Origin: Telopea speciosissima
Taxonomy: Eukaryota > Streptophyta > Magnoliopsida > Proteales > Proteaceae
Assembly: GCF_018873765.1 (NCBI RefSeq)
Contig: NC_057925.1
Coordinates: 61,941,970-62,005,969, forward strand
Direction of reading: 5' to 3'
DNA length: 64,000 nt
The notes under the pieces were generated by a model. That model was given only the letters and a program-made list of their open reading frames with translations, had not been told where the DNA came from and searched no databases. The position numbers and the translations under genes are program-made. Positions 1-12,063 of this stretch are shown here, in pieces (position 1 is the first letter of the stretch; the number at the start of each line of letters is the position of its first letter).

Positions 1-3000
1 TAAAGAAATATTTAGTTGAGGGATGTAGCTGGATGATCTTATTGGGATGCCTAAAGTGTTTGCCAGCACAGGAAGTATCCATTTAGCTAGTGCCTTGCTG
101 CAGAACTTCACAAGAATTATCGCAGGAATGCCAAAAAGTATCCTTCCTACAAAAACTGGGAGCGAAAGTTGTGGGCTACAGATGTGTCGAATGGCTTTAC
201 GGTGAAAATGATGGTGAGCTTGCTGGAATCCAATAACCTGGACCATATCTAAAGTTATTTCTTTTTGCAGGAAGCAACAGAAAGAAGCTAACCAAGAAAG
301 TATTGACAAATAGAAGGAATCTCAACCACGAAGCAAATTTTTTTTTTTTTTTTTTGGGCGGGGGGGGGGGGGGTGAGGGATTAAAAGAAACATATATTAA
401 TACAAGTAAAAACAAGTTATATCGCTATAGCAGTGTCCATTAAGCACAGTGGCAACCAAGTATATATTATAGAAAAGAAAACCTAGAGTTTATAGCATAA
501 TGAGCAAGTCTATTAACTGGATCAATAGAGAAAGATAAATGTCATCAACAATGCTCCTAATTCAACGAAAAGAAAAAAATTAACCGCTTGTGTACAATAA
601 ACTTTGAATTCTATTTTCTCTACTAACAAACACCCACAAATAAGTAAACCAAGCTAGCTCTACGAAGATGAAAAAGTGCACTTTTCTTTTATGATCATTT
701 ATTTAGCAAAGTTTTCCAGTTTCCATGATCTTTTTCCAGGGGCAATTGGAAGGTGTTGTATTTTGCATCCATTTCTGTTTTTCTGATTCCAGAATCAAGA
801 CAAATGAAAAATATGTGTTTCTTTCATCTTGGTTCTGGTCACCTCCAGCCCACCCTAGTAGTAACCCAACAAAAGGCTAGTTGATGAGAAAAATTCAATT
901 GTAAGTGAGACTCAATTAAAGAGTGCAGTATCTGGAGTTAAGAATGATATCAGTCCCAAAAATATTGATGCCTGACTCACAACCTAGGTTGCATATTTAC
1001 TTCTGATGTCTATTATATTTATTTCATTTACTCTGAAATCACATGGCAAACATGATAACTTGTTTTCAGTTGATAACTTGCACAATAGTCAGTATGACTT
1101 CACACCAAATAAAAGCTATGCATTTATTGTTAGGTTGGGTACTAAACAACAGTCGTCATCTATGATGGCTCTCAACTCTAGGAAAATAATTACTGCCACA
1201 ATTTGTTAAAGCTCCAAAAGAAGCCACTGTTTTATTACCCATCTCCTGTACTGTTTTAGTCTCAAGTCTTGACAACCACTGGAACACAAGGATTCCAAAT
1301 TTTGTATCAAACATTCAATATATTGATTTCCTTTTTGAACTATTTTGATCAAGAGACATAACAGGTGCTTTTGGACTGCTGGTCTTAACCCAGGATAAAG
1401 AATGGTCTATAAATCAGGTAGGCTGCCAGCATTCGAAACCTTTGGCCAAAATGTTTTACCATGGATCCTAAAAAGTAGCTTTAAATATGGTAGAATTGAG
1501 AAACAGGATTCATCTATCTAACCACAATTAGCCGGAATAAGGCTTAGTAAATTCAGTTGAGTTTAGTTTTTAATCCAAAGAACAAAAATTACGAATGCCC
1601 ATCCATTTAAAAATAAGCCTTCTCAACATCTGTTTAAAGATACTTCATGTTGGCATGGTAGTCATATAATAATCTACTACAGAAATGTCGATTATCTTGT
1701 CATTTTTTGCATTTAGTTGTACCCATATTAGAAGACGATTGAATGGGGATGCCCATCAGCTAGCCAAATGGGCACATAATAATAATGTATTTCAGCAGGT
1801 TATCCGTGTGCGTCCTATGTATTTCAGCAGGTTATCCATGTGCATCCTAGCAGTTTATCAAGTGTCAGAATGTCTAACCAACCAAGTTTCTGAAATTATT
1901 CTGCTCTCTCATTAGTATAGCAATAAAGTTTAATTTCCAATAAAAAAAATATCATGGTGACTTTAAGTATTTACAACCACCCGTTCACAACCTATAATGT
2001 AAATAGTTGATATTGCCAAATATGTACTTGGACTCACTCAGCAAAGACAAGAAATTACGCAGTTTATGGTCCATTTTCTTAATGATCCATCCTTTTCCTA
2101 AAACTGTGCATCTTGTTGAAAAGATAACAGTTCTTTCCCCAATCATTAGGTAGTATGTAGGGATTAGATGTAATTTCTGTCAAACAATAAAGGTGGTGGC
2201 TCTATAGTTTGTATAAGACTATATTGGTCAGTGTCATGGATTTGATATATGAGTACCACAATGAACTTAAGATAACATCCTCTCACATGGGATTAAGAAG
2301 CCACTTCTGTTTTTCTTCTACAAATAACTCTTGTTTTATTAACCTTACAAATACTCTTTGGAAGTCATGTTTGGGAAGCCATATCTAGGGTGGAAGTTCT
2401 GTTATTTATGCAGGCATCTTGATTTGGGACCTCATAGATGAGTAGCTTATAAGTCCTCCCTCCCTTCCTCCCAACATCAATATCCAGTCAGTGGATTCAG
2501 ACATCTAAAGAAGCCCAGAGATGTAATGCATGCGAAGATTAGCAGGACATCAGATGTGACAAATATTTCCAGCAATACTAACATTAACATCTCAGATGAT
2601 ATGATAATACCAATCCTTAGTTTCAAGTTTCTATTATCTAGTTTTTGCCAGACTTCAATTATTTAAAAAGCTATTTTGGCAAATAATTTCTTCAGTACAT
2701 TTAAACTATTTTTAGTTGATAAAAACTACCATCTTTTTAGAGCTTAAGAAAACAACAGATAAAATCAGATGACAAATTCAAAGAATAACCATAAGAATAT
2801 AGTATATGACAAACTATTATTCAGCGCCAATATTGATATCTTAGATTTAATGGGTAAGGAGAGAGAGGGCAGTGGGGAATAATTAACTGGGCAATCTACA
2901 CAGGCAGGGGTGTCAAACAGTCGATTTCAGTCTGGCCCTAATCGCTCCGACACATCTGAGGCACAAGACCGAAACCAACTGATTATTTAATCGGTCCTCA

Positions 3001-4182
3001 AAGCCAAGGCCAAGATTGGCTAATAATTGGACGTTCGGTTATCGCTCTTTAATCGGCTTTGACTAATCAGTCCTTGATCGATCAGTTTTGGTTGGTTTTT
3101 TTCTATATTTTGGCTAATTGGTCCTTAAATGGTTGGGTTTCTGTCGGGTTCACTAATCAGTCCACATCGGTCGGTATATTGGGTTGGACTAGTCCCGACC
3201 AATTAATCCAAAAATTACATTTCATAGAACCAAAAAGTTTAACAAACAGTCAGTTCAGTTTCAGTTTTATTTGGTCGGTCTCGGTTGGGCCTGCTGGTGT
3301 GGCCTGAAATTGTAACCTTTATACACAGGGACAAAAAAACATGGATAAGTTGCCTCCAACACGTGATTTTGCAGCTATATAATCTCCATACTATTCTGAC
3401 TTCTAATTCCTTCAATTTATTCATAAAAAATCATGAACTTCTCCACAAATTTGAAATTTTATTATGGTTCCAACATTCTAATTTGAATCTCCAGATTCTA
3501 CCCATTGTTCCAACTTCTCATCATGTTCAAGTTTTATGCAAAGGATGTTGAGCTTCCACACTGACACTTTTAATATGCATTTAGAGTTTTGCTAAAGCAT
3601 ATAACTAGGCAGAGATAATAGGTATTTAGGACAAGGCACATGTACCTGTCAAATTCGAGATGCTGATCTAGCTCCTAAAGAAAGACTGATGACTTTAGAT
3701 TTGGGAATTGCAATCAATAGCGTGTTTCTCATAAATTCCTTTTGTAGATCAAGGAGGAAAACTGAGACACATTGTGAGTTTCAGTTAAATCGCTGAGATA
3801 AAGCATATTGTTTGTAACTTGTGTCACATTATGCCCAGGTTTTCTCTCTTGTGATATCCTCAAGGTAAGAAACTTCTTGGTTGCACACTGGCATATAATA
3901 TTTCATAAATTAATTCAAAACAGGAGAGAATCTAAGAAACATAGGCAAATGTGATTATCAATACTAGTAGCAGTAAGAGAAAGAGTAGACTCTGCACTTA
4001 CCATTCCCAATATGACACCATTGAAAGCTGTGTGATACTCAAAACTTGGGGTGGGACGCTCTGGGGTTGGATATGCAAAAAGCAATAAGAAACTAAAGGC
4101 AGTCCAGAAGGGGGAGACTGCAAGGGGAGCAATGATGCAAGCCAAGTTATTCATGTGAAATAAAAGGTCATAAAGGAAAAGA

Positions 4183-4221
<39 letters not shown>

Positions 4222-5512
4222 AAGAATTAGTAGCATGCATACCATTGTGTCCAGAGACTATAAATCTGTCCATGTATTCATGAACAGTGAGCCAAAAGGC
4301 AAGAATAACCAGTCCAAATACAAGCCCACCTAGGACATCGACCACGCTGTGCATGCCAAGGTAAATCCTTCCTAACAAGAGGCAAAAATTTCAGTTCTGT
4401 TTTGGAATTAACAACAGTTGGAACTTTGTTTTCATTGAATCAAAACCAAGGAATGATATATAAAGTAGCCAAAAAATGATAATGTGAATTTACCTAAGCT
4501 GACGAGTCCTACAAGCAAACAAGCCACGGTAACTCCAATCAATGCGTGAGTAGCGCCTCTATTTTCGGCGGAATACAGAACATAGTGCAACAAGTATCTA
4601 GAACACCCTCCAATCCAACAAAGTAGTTAAGTATATTTACACCACTCTTCTGAGAGCTGCCGCAACCCAAGTTTATGTAAGCAGCAGAAAAATTATGGAA
4701 AGTGGAATGGAAGAAAGAATTAGTACCCAGCCAGGCAAACTGTGTTAAGAGCGTGAGAGGAGGGAAATCCATATTCCAATGCGTTTTCTTCCTCATCTTT
4801 TGTAGCGGTTAATCTCCTAACGGGTGGAGAACTGGGTCTAGGAGCTGAGACTACATCCTATAACACAAGCAATTAATCAATCATGACTTGAGTTCAGATG
4901 AATACGAACAACTTAAAATCGATGCTATTGGTAATGGAAGCAAATACCTTAACGGAGTTTCCTAGATAATCACAGAAAGCCATCAACAACGTCATCTGCC
5001 TGGCCAATTTACAGTGCCCACTCTACAGAAATCTTGCCAAATATGAGTTAAAAACATAAATTTGGTTACAAGAACACAAAATAAAAGTGTAACCATGAAA
5101 GAGAAAAGGACATACCCAGAAGAGTAAAGGAAGAAAGGCAGTATAGAAGGGCACAGAGACAACACCCGAAAGACCAGAGAATAAGGCGTCCAAGAAACGA
5201 TGCTGGAAGCTCTGCAGAACCCACGAAGCCATAATACCATAAAAAATCAAATAAAAAGCAAAAGAATCACAAAGTTAGAATGTTAAGGGATAAAACGGGA
5301 AGCAGGTTGGTGCTGACCTGGATCTGAAGGATGAGAGGGGTATCTGCTATGACACGGTGAGTAATCCATTGTTGAGTGAGGGATCTAAGATTGTGGGTGA
5401 TGTCAAAGTACGAAGCGACGACATTCCACAACAGAAGAGCAGAAAGAGAAAGCACTTGACATAGAGCAATGCTCCATAGAGCAACGCTCTCCATTCTCTC
5501 CTTTCCTCTCAT
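1..5512 (-). CDS. LPPD: Long-chain-base / lipid phosphate phosphatase (PAP2 family), 3' end cut by window
   Basis: Predicted exons on the minus strand: 5318-5512, 5116-5211, 4948-5022, 4727-4857, 4494-4597, 4243-4371, 4002-4117 and <1-237. All introns have GT-AG ends and the frame is continuous. The start is probably the second ATG (5494, MESVALW); an in-frame ATG lies at 5512. About 355 residues are visible; I recall the Arabidopsis protein as a little over 400, so roughly 60 are missing. All three PAP2 phosphatase motifs are present: KDVVSAPRP (K-x6-RP) at the exon 3/4 junction, FPSSH in exon 4, and GRIYLGMHSVVDVLGG (R-x5-H-x3-D) in exon 6. Several hydrophobic helices are visible. Exon 8 (QQAHHHFHRK, then GRILFGIPAIILVKFCSKAL) matches the C-terminal part of the plant LPP-delta/SPP1 group, which dephosphorylates sphingoid-base phosphates at the ER. 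Family assignment is firm; substrate preference is inferred from the family. Confidence 0.9.
1685..1830 (+). pseudogene. LINE RNase H-like domain relic
   Basis: A short plus-strand reading frame encodes CTHIRRRLNGDAHQLAKWA. This resembles the 'H-xRR-x-N-x-x-AH-x-LA-x-WA' end of the RNase H domain that closes many plant L1-like LINE and RVT_3 proteins. Nothing else of the element is recognisable. It lies antisense within the LPPD intron. Confidence 0.5.
1788..1853 (+). repeat. Short tandem duplication, about 29 bp unit
   Basis: The words atttcagcaggttatcc and gtgtgcgtcct recur about 29 bp apart with one or two substitutions. The duplication overlaps the end of the LINE RNase H relic. Confidence 0.7.
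2906..3322. mobile_element. hAT-like non-autonomous element with 8-bp TSD
   Basis: The left end reads AGGGGTGTCAA. The right end is the degraded complement (ttgtaacctttat). The flanks are ACACAGGC (2898-2905) and ACACAGGG (3323-3330), a 7/8 match to an 8-bp hAT-type target duplication. The inside is rich in 'ggtcggt/cggttgg' words, as in the larger relative at 62428-63383. No transposase is encoded. Confidence 0.55.
4183..4219 (+). repeat. Poly(A) tract in LPPD intron 6
   Basis: About 33 consecutive A residues. On the gene's own strand this is a long U tract some 25 nt downstream of the donor after exon 6. Confidence 0.9.
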
Positions 5513-5870
5513 CTCCTCTCTTCTCTTCTCTTCTCTTCTCCTCTCTTCTCCTCTCTTTTCCTCTCTTCTTCAATTGGCGATTCAGAGAAAGAACAAATAA
5601 ACAAAAATGGACACGAAATCTATGGTGGGTTTCTTCTTCTCTTCCTCCTGCAAAATCTAACTCAGTTGAATCCTCAAAACTCTGGGTAACGGAGGAAAAG
5701 CCGGGAACACCTAAACGAAGTGGAAAAATCGAAACTTCCTAAGAGTAGAGAGAGAGAGACAAGACACAAGACACAAGACACACAGGGCAGAGAGACTAAC
5801 GAAAACACAGTGAAATAGAGAGAGAGAGAGAGGGAGAGATGTAATAACGTTGACCACACGTGGCACGCTC
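5513..5870 (-). promoter_or_regulatory. CT-rich leader/promoter region of the LPPD-type gene
   Basis: Directly upstream of the ATG the plus strand shows repeated 'tcttctcttctc' words (5517-5570). There are also (GA) tracts at about 5746-5757 and 5817-5832. Pyrimidine/purine microsatellites like these are common in plant 5' leaders and core promoters. The position fits the LPPD-type gene, but no TATA box or start site could be fixed. Confidence 0.5.
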
Positions 5871-6357
5871 ATGTTCAATAGAGCTTATCATGGTAAATGA
5901 GATTCTTATCAGACGGTCATAATTTTTTATTAATTTGGCGGCTTTATTTTACTATTCTATTAATAAGTAAAAAAGGAGGAGCCTATTAATGATTAATCAT
6001 TAATCATGAAATTAATTTTGATTAATAGAAGGTATCGGTTCTTAATAAGGGTAAATTTATCTAAAAACAAAAAAAATTATTAAAATTAAGGATAAAATCG
6101 TAAAAAATGGTCACAAATGATGTATATCATCAGTACACATATCGGTATCTGACACCCTTACCCGGCATACAGATCATCCAACGCCACTTGGTGAGGCTCT
6201 CCCTGTCATAGTACCTTTGGATTCCAAATTTTGTTGCTTGTTTTACTAAAATGCCTCTCTGAGACGCCTTGGGATGAATTTTTGCTGCTACACTTGTAAT
6301 AGGAATATTTCTGTTATTCTGTTGACAGTCAAGGAAATGAGATCTTAAAGGTTATTT
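5871..6357. other. Intergenic, AT-rich, no feature recognised
   Basis: The sequence is AT-rich with short repeated 'attaatcattaatcat' words near 5985-6010. I see no ORF, RNA gene or clear terminal repeats. Confidence 0.6.
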
Positions 6358-6892
6358 ATAGAAAAAATAAAACTTATGAGGGTGATAAGCTTTGCATTGT
6401 AGAGATGAGGATGTTAAGATGGTTGTGTGAAAAAACAAGAAACGATAAAGTATGGAATGAATGTATTAGAACAGATGTGAGAGTTGTCCCGATTAGTGAC
6501 AAGCACCGAGAGTGTTTAAGGTGGTATGGTCATATTCAACGGAGGCCTAGGGACGCCTCAATAAGGAGGAGTGATATGATCCCGATTGAAGGAGCTTAAA
6601 AAGTTAAGGGCAAACCTATAATAACCATAAGAGAGGTAGTGAGGAAGGACATGCATAACCTAGATTTTGAACCAAGTATGACTTTGGATAGAGTCTATTG
6701 GAGGGCAAGGATCCATGTAGCATATCCCATTTAGCTGAGATTCTTCTGTCATGCTGGGTTGGGTTTCATTCCTCTTACTATCTTTCATCTTTCATTTTTG
6801 TTTTTGTTAAAACTTAGTTTTCCTTGTTGTGTTTTGATCCATGTAGTTGACCGCATTAAGTTCGGATAAGGTTGAGTTTGTTGTTGTTGTAA
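6358..6892 (+). mobile_element. RTE-type LINE, 5'-truncated 3' end with broken RT frame
   Basis: A 64-codon frame (6405-6599) begins MRMLRWLCEKTRNDKV and continues with GHIQRRPRDASIRR, the hallmark C-terminal region of plant RTE reverse transcriptase proteins. A TAA interrupts it at about 6597. Homology continues beyond in the same frame (REVVRKDM, LDRVYWRARIHVAYP). The 3' end closes with a TTGTTGTTGTTG tail near 6876-6892, typical of plant RTE elements. It is a dead copy with no 5' portion. Confidence 0.8.
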
Positions 6893-9518
6893 AACCTAAG
6901 AGGGTATTTATGAACCCAAACAACTTATAAAGCTACAACGTGAACTTCCTTCCCCTCAAACCTCCTTTTATTATTTTAAATGATTTTTAAATTTAATGAT
7001 TTAAAATATGATTTGTTTTTATAAAAAATAAATTGTTAGAAGGTTATTTTTTTTTCAAATAAACACTTAAGTAACTAATAGATATGGTTATTGAAAGACA
7101 TGTTTGAATGACCAACATACATGTCTTGTCAAAAATACATGGTGTATGGACACGTCCTTTTGAGACAACCTTTGACGATGTATCTTTATCTTTTATATGT
7201 AGAGATGAAGTTTAACTCATTTCCCTAATAATTTTAAGAGACAATCTCAACTTTTGTTTTCTCTTGAACTTAGTCTTTCTTTAATCATGGTCTATTGAAA
7301 TCTGATTGAGCACAACTCTGAATTGTCCAGATATGACTCAATAAATGAGTGCAACGATTACTGAAAAGGGTCTATGGAAGTTAATTCACAATAACTTGAT
7401 CTGGAGTCTCAAAGAGAGTGACCACTGGCATAACTCAACTTCACCGAATCCTTAAGGATCTTTGCGTGTTTTCAGGCTTGTGATGTTATGTATGATGTTT
7501 GTCGTTGATGTGATCGATTGGATTTGTCCAGCTTATTTATGTTCCAAAATATTTTCCAACAAATCTTAAGACTTTAGATTTATTTGAGTAATTGCTATTA
7601 TGAAAAGTACCTCAACGAAAAATGGTTAAATTGTTGACACTAATAATAGATTATCTCTCTTGTAAAATTCAAGGGTAGTAAGAGGATAGAGCTCCTCTGC
7701 AGTGCGGGGGTGCGGTGGAAGATGTGCGATGCAGCCTCCGAGCTCGACACGTGATCAAGGTGTCGTTCTGATGGTGGGGATGGAAATGATTAGAAGTGTG
7801 GCAATCATTTCGTGCGCCCTTGTCTAGACACAGAACATCATGCACTACACGACCAAGTAGCGTTTTATTTCCCAAAAATTTATTATTATACGTTAAAGCA
7901 TCAAACATACCTCATATGTTTCGATAAAATAAAAAATAAAAAACAACTCACATGTGAATTGGGTTCCTCGTATATATTTTTAAAAGGGCTTTATGAGCCA
8001 CTCATTCAAAAAGGATGACCTGACCAATTTACACCATTAGAAAATTGTGTTTTTATGGGACTTGACTGAACCTATGCAACCATTGAGATAGATTACAGTT
8101 TTTCAATTTGTGGTTATGAAGTAGTGTCATAAAAGAAGTTTATTGATAATTGAATAAAGGATCAAGTTTCCCTTCTGTTACGGTGAATTCATTCACTGAG
8201 GCGGGTTCAGATGCATGCAGGAAGTATCAGAAGATGTTTTAGAAAAAATACTAAAACTTAAAAAGGTTTACCAACCATAAGAGAGGGGGGGGAGGGGAAT
8301 CTATTCACCAGGTGACAGAGGAAAACTTAATCTATAAAATAGTTTCCACGATTCACCATATATGGTTTTGGAATCTTTCATGGACTTCTCCAAGAGACTG
8401 AACTTTTGAGACAAAGTCATCTATTGGGCCGAAGAGGTAATATGTTTGTCCATCTGTAGAATGGATTTTATTCTCTTGGTTAGTTCTTTTGGGCCTATTG
8501 GATTTAAAGCATACAAGGTGATGTTTACAAATTGTTTGATAACTTTTTTTTGTATCTTCCCTTGGAAAGATTGATGGGTTCAAACTACTTGCCAAGTTCA
8601 AATTGTTAAAAATTGACTTTGACTTTCTAGATTGGATAGGAATCAATCAAATGCATTTTATAATTCATATGGGTACATGGTTTTGGATTTGATAGCCCAA
8701 ATTTTGATCATTTGGCTACTTGGTGGAGGCCTTAACTGGAAGAATTCTATAGGTTGCCTAAATCAAATTAATGTTGTATTAATTAGTTTCTACATTTGGG
8801 AATGTGCATGTAGTTGCTTAAATGCATATACAAGGAATCTATGAAGTCCATGTTTAGGAAACTAAATATTTATTAGGGATTATTTGGGTTGAGTAACCCA
8901 GTTTTGACCAAGAGACATGTATTGCTATATTGATTTTTCTTAATAATATCTCTACATGGACAATGTGTAAGGCCACATGGCCTAAGCTATCCAATGGTAA
9001 AATTGTGATGCAATTGGTAATGCAATGGTTTTTGTAGACAATAAATTTGTTAATTTGTGTTGCATTATATCATTAGTTTGTTCGATGTATCACTGACGTC
9101 GACGAAAAGTGTATTGGATATCAGACATGAATATGTTAGACGTCGGAATAATCAAAGTCTTTGTACTTTTTAGATGTGGGATTAATTTATTTGGTATGGT
9201 TTTTGACTATTCAAGCCAAATGACATATGTATTAAATAGTGCTTGTTGATTGGATTTTTAGTTTTAATTCTATGGATATCTGCAAATATATATATATATA
9301 TATATTGTGCTTGAGTTTACCATCATCAACCTCGGTTTGTCTACGATTTAGATAAGTACTCTATTCTCCTTGTCATATGTGTTAATATGTATATTTTGGA
9401 TAAATATGTCGGAGATACATCTTCTCTTCAGTTCCATGGATGAAAGAAATGATCAATTTGCTGTAGCTGCTTCTAATGCGAAACTATTTTGTTAACTTCC
9501 ATATAGCTGATGCAACAA
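6893..9518. other. Intergenic; no gene recognised
   Basis: The stretch is AT-rich with only short random frames. Visible are a poly-G patch (8285-8298) and an (AT)n microsatellite (about 9287-9306). The 97-codon minus frame at 8353-8646 has no recognisable domain. Confidence 0.55.
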
Positions 9519-9590
9519 GCGTTTGTAGTCCAACGGTTAGGATAATTGCCTTCCAAGCAATAGACCCGGGTTCGACTCCCGGCAGACGCA
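9519..9590 (+). tRNA. tRNA-Gly (anticodon UCC)
   Basis: The 72-nt sequence folds as a cloverleaf. The acceptor arm GCGTTTG pairs with CAGACGC (one G-U pair). The T arm is CCGGGTTCGACTCCCGG and the anticodon loop contains TTCCAA (UCC). Internal promoter boxes are intact: A box about TAGTCCAACGG, B box GGTTCGACTCC. CAA motifs lie just upstream (gcaacaag) and a T run follows, both usual for plant Pol III tRNA genes. There is no intron. CCA is not encoded except the final A being the discriminator base. It looks functional. Confidence 0.95.
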
Positions 9591-9618
9591 TGTTTTTGTT
9601 TTTGTTTTTGTTTTTGTT
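9591..9618 (+). terminator. Pol III terminator of tRNA-Gly
   Basis: Repeated TTTTTG units begin 2 nt after the tRNA end. The first run of five T residues is sufficient for Pol III termination. Confidence 0.8.
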
Positions 9619-10241
9619 ATATCAAACACTAAATGGTATTGTTAGTGCTAAGGAAAGCTTATCTGTTCTAGAAGTAGTTATTTTTTTCCCTGATGCATAA
9701 AATTCTTCCTTCAGTGGGGGAAGAATTTAGCACATAACTTGCCACCAGATTATATGAACTGGTTGAAGACCTTATGAGCTTAGGAATTAGCAGAAATGTG
9801 ACAGATTATTTTCTAATCCTATATTACTACCCTATTCATGTTGATTTAAGATCTTTTCTTCATTTCAAAGTATTTTATGGTTTTCTTTATGTTATAAGTG
9901 AATGAAGATGGAGAAGTAAAGGTTAATTTGCTGATTGAGATTTAGGTTTCAGAGACTATTCATTTGAAGGGACTGGATATTTCTAAAGAAAATGGTTGTA
10001 GGTGGATGACCATCCATGGAAATTGACAATCCTGTTTTTAAGCTGATGTAGTATTCAATACAGAATAGATAATTAGATGTATGTGGTCAAGTGCCTAGCG
10101 CACTTGATAGCTAGTGGTGCGTAAAGATAATCAGATGTATTTTTGGTGCTCTATCTACAAAGATATATAGCAAATAGACATGTATATATGGGATCTTTGA
10201 GTTTTTATTTTTATTTTTTTATATACCTTTTTCTATCAAGT
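9619..10241. other. Intergenic; nothing recognised
   Basis: AT-rich sequence without a supported ORF or repeat structure. Confidence 0.5.
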
Positions 10242-10424
10242 GTGAACAGGGTCATCGCTTAGTGCCATCATGGCAAGCTCTCATTATCGCCAGCCCAGTG
10301 GCACGGGTTCGAGTCATGGAATTCAGTCTCTCCATGAAGGGAGTAAGGCTGCCTACCATCTACCTCTCCCAAACCCTGCGAAAAGCTGGAGCCTTGTGCA
10401 CTGGGTAAGGGCCTTTTGTTTTTT
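10242..10424 (+). mobile_element. tRNA-derived SINE
   Basis: A Pol III B box GGTTCGAGTC lies at 10306-10315. The body ends with gagccttgtgcactgggtaa and a T-rich tail, as in the widespread plant Au-type SINEs. It is flanked by near-identical copies of TTTTTCTATCA(A/G)GT at about 10228-10241 and 10422-10435, fitting target-site duplications. The element at 34693-34870 has a related tail. Confidence 0.7.
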
Positions 10425-10435
10425 TTCTATCAGGT

Positions 10436-12063
10436 ATTCAGGTGTGAGCTAGCCAGGTTCTTATTACTCTTTATCATTTGTGTCATTTTCGGGTTTTAAT
10501 ATCTTGCGTGTTGCAGTAGGTGTAGATGACTAATGTGTAACTATATGTTGTCGTTTTGGGTCTCTAGTGTCAAGATAATTTGAACATTAAACCAATTCAA
10601 GATTCAAGAACAGTCGCTGTTTCGTGTAGTTTACAGGTTGAAGGATACTTAATCAAGTAGTCTTTGTGTTGGCATTTTGATATTTTTAAGAAATGGATTT
10701 TTTTTTTCTCTTATATATTGGTCTTGACCCATTGTCACTTCTTATCTCTTTGATCTAATACAATTTTCTAAGTGTTCACCATTGGACATTTTTCTATCTA
10801 TCATGTATTGGCTTAATGATGCTTGTACTTTTTTTTTTTTGTTATCTTGCCCATGTCAATCAAAAATTTCAATGCTTGAAACATAATATTGTAGGGGAGA
10901 GGGATCACTACGACGTTAGAGTGCAATTTCATGACAATCTTTTTCCGATATTGTAGATATAATTTACATCAGTTTTAGTCAACATTTAGACAATAATTCT
11001 TACATTTATTTCTTTGGAAAAATTATGGCATCACCGCATGCGTCATGCGTTCTCTCATATAGTTGTCAAGGTGTCACCTAAGCATTTAGGCGACCCTTGT
11101 TAGAAAGCACCTTGGTCACAGGTCGCCTATGCCCGCACTTTGTTGGTGTCGCCTTGTCTTTTTCCCTCTTCCAATGCTTTGTTAAACAGAGGTTAGCAAA
11201 ACCTGGGTTCCCAGTTGCTTCCCCTCTCCCCAGTGGTGCTCAGTTCCTACTTTTGTTGCAGCAGCAATAAAAGCCATAACTCCAACTTCTGGTTTGGGTA
11301 GTCTAGGCTTTGTTGATAAAAGCTAGACCTTGTTTAGAAGGGAAACACCCTGAAACGTTTCCCAGAAACCTTTTATTCATGTGACAAATGGAATCCTATA
11401 ACATGCATGGTTAACCCCTTAGCTTTGAGTGCTTGAATATAAAACTAAAATAAAATCAAAATTGATATTGTTAGGCCACACTCTCGGACAGAAAACTACT
11501 TCTCTTCCTAATAATACCAAACATACCTAAATGACTAACTAAAAAATTTGCAACTCTGGCAACTAAAAATTTCAACTAGGTTAACTAGATTTTTTTAAAT
11601 AGGTATGGCAAAGGAAATATTTTACTTCACTTTAAAGTACTACCCAAATGTAACCATTTTCTATTTTGCTATTTATTTTTCTTTGTAAAATATTAACAGT
11701 ACTTCACAACATTTTACATTTAACCAGACAAAGCCTCAAGTTAAATATTGGAAACTGTTAAGATTCTGAGTAACTACTTGATACACTATAGTTACATGTT
11801 AACAGGTATTCAATTCTCAAGTGATCAACATTCCATTTAGGGGGTTTCCATCTCTTGTACAGTTCTCCTGCATTTTTTTTGCATGTAAAGGGACCAAATA
11901 AAAATTTAAAAAAAAAATTGCGAAATTGGATGGAATTTTCTTTAATTGTTTTGAAGGGAATGTTTTCTTTTGTACATGCAGGTATGAGTACATTACCTTC
12001 TCAGGTTCTACCCTACTTCTCTTCACCCCCTATCCCTGTAAAGTTACTATTAGATTTTAGGAG
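10436..12063. other. Intergenic; Mutator-MITE fragment near 11480
   Basis: AT-rich sequence. At about 11480-11512 the words ggccacactctcggacag and aaaactacttctc match the terminal region of the Mutator-like MITE family seen at 20312 and 23340, but only one end is present. The rest has no recognised feature. Confidence 0.5.

Larger units (their letters stand above)
238..4001 (-). other. 3.76 kb intron 7 of the LPPD-type gene
   Basis: The frame joins directly across this span (GVILGM before, VIGFQQ after), so no exon need lie inside. The intron is AT-rich and TE-laden. It holds a poly-T/poly-G tract (about 339-373), an RNase H-like LINE relic (about 1685-1830) and a hAT-like element (2906-3322). 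No coding region is supported in the remainder. Confidence 0.75.

Noticed and set aside
4151-4378. Poly-Phe frame next to the LPPD exon
   Set aside because: Read-through of intron poly(A); the exon itself ends at the donor at 4242.
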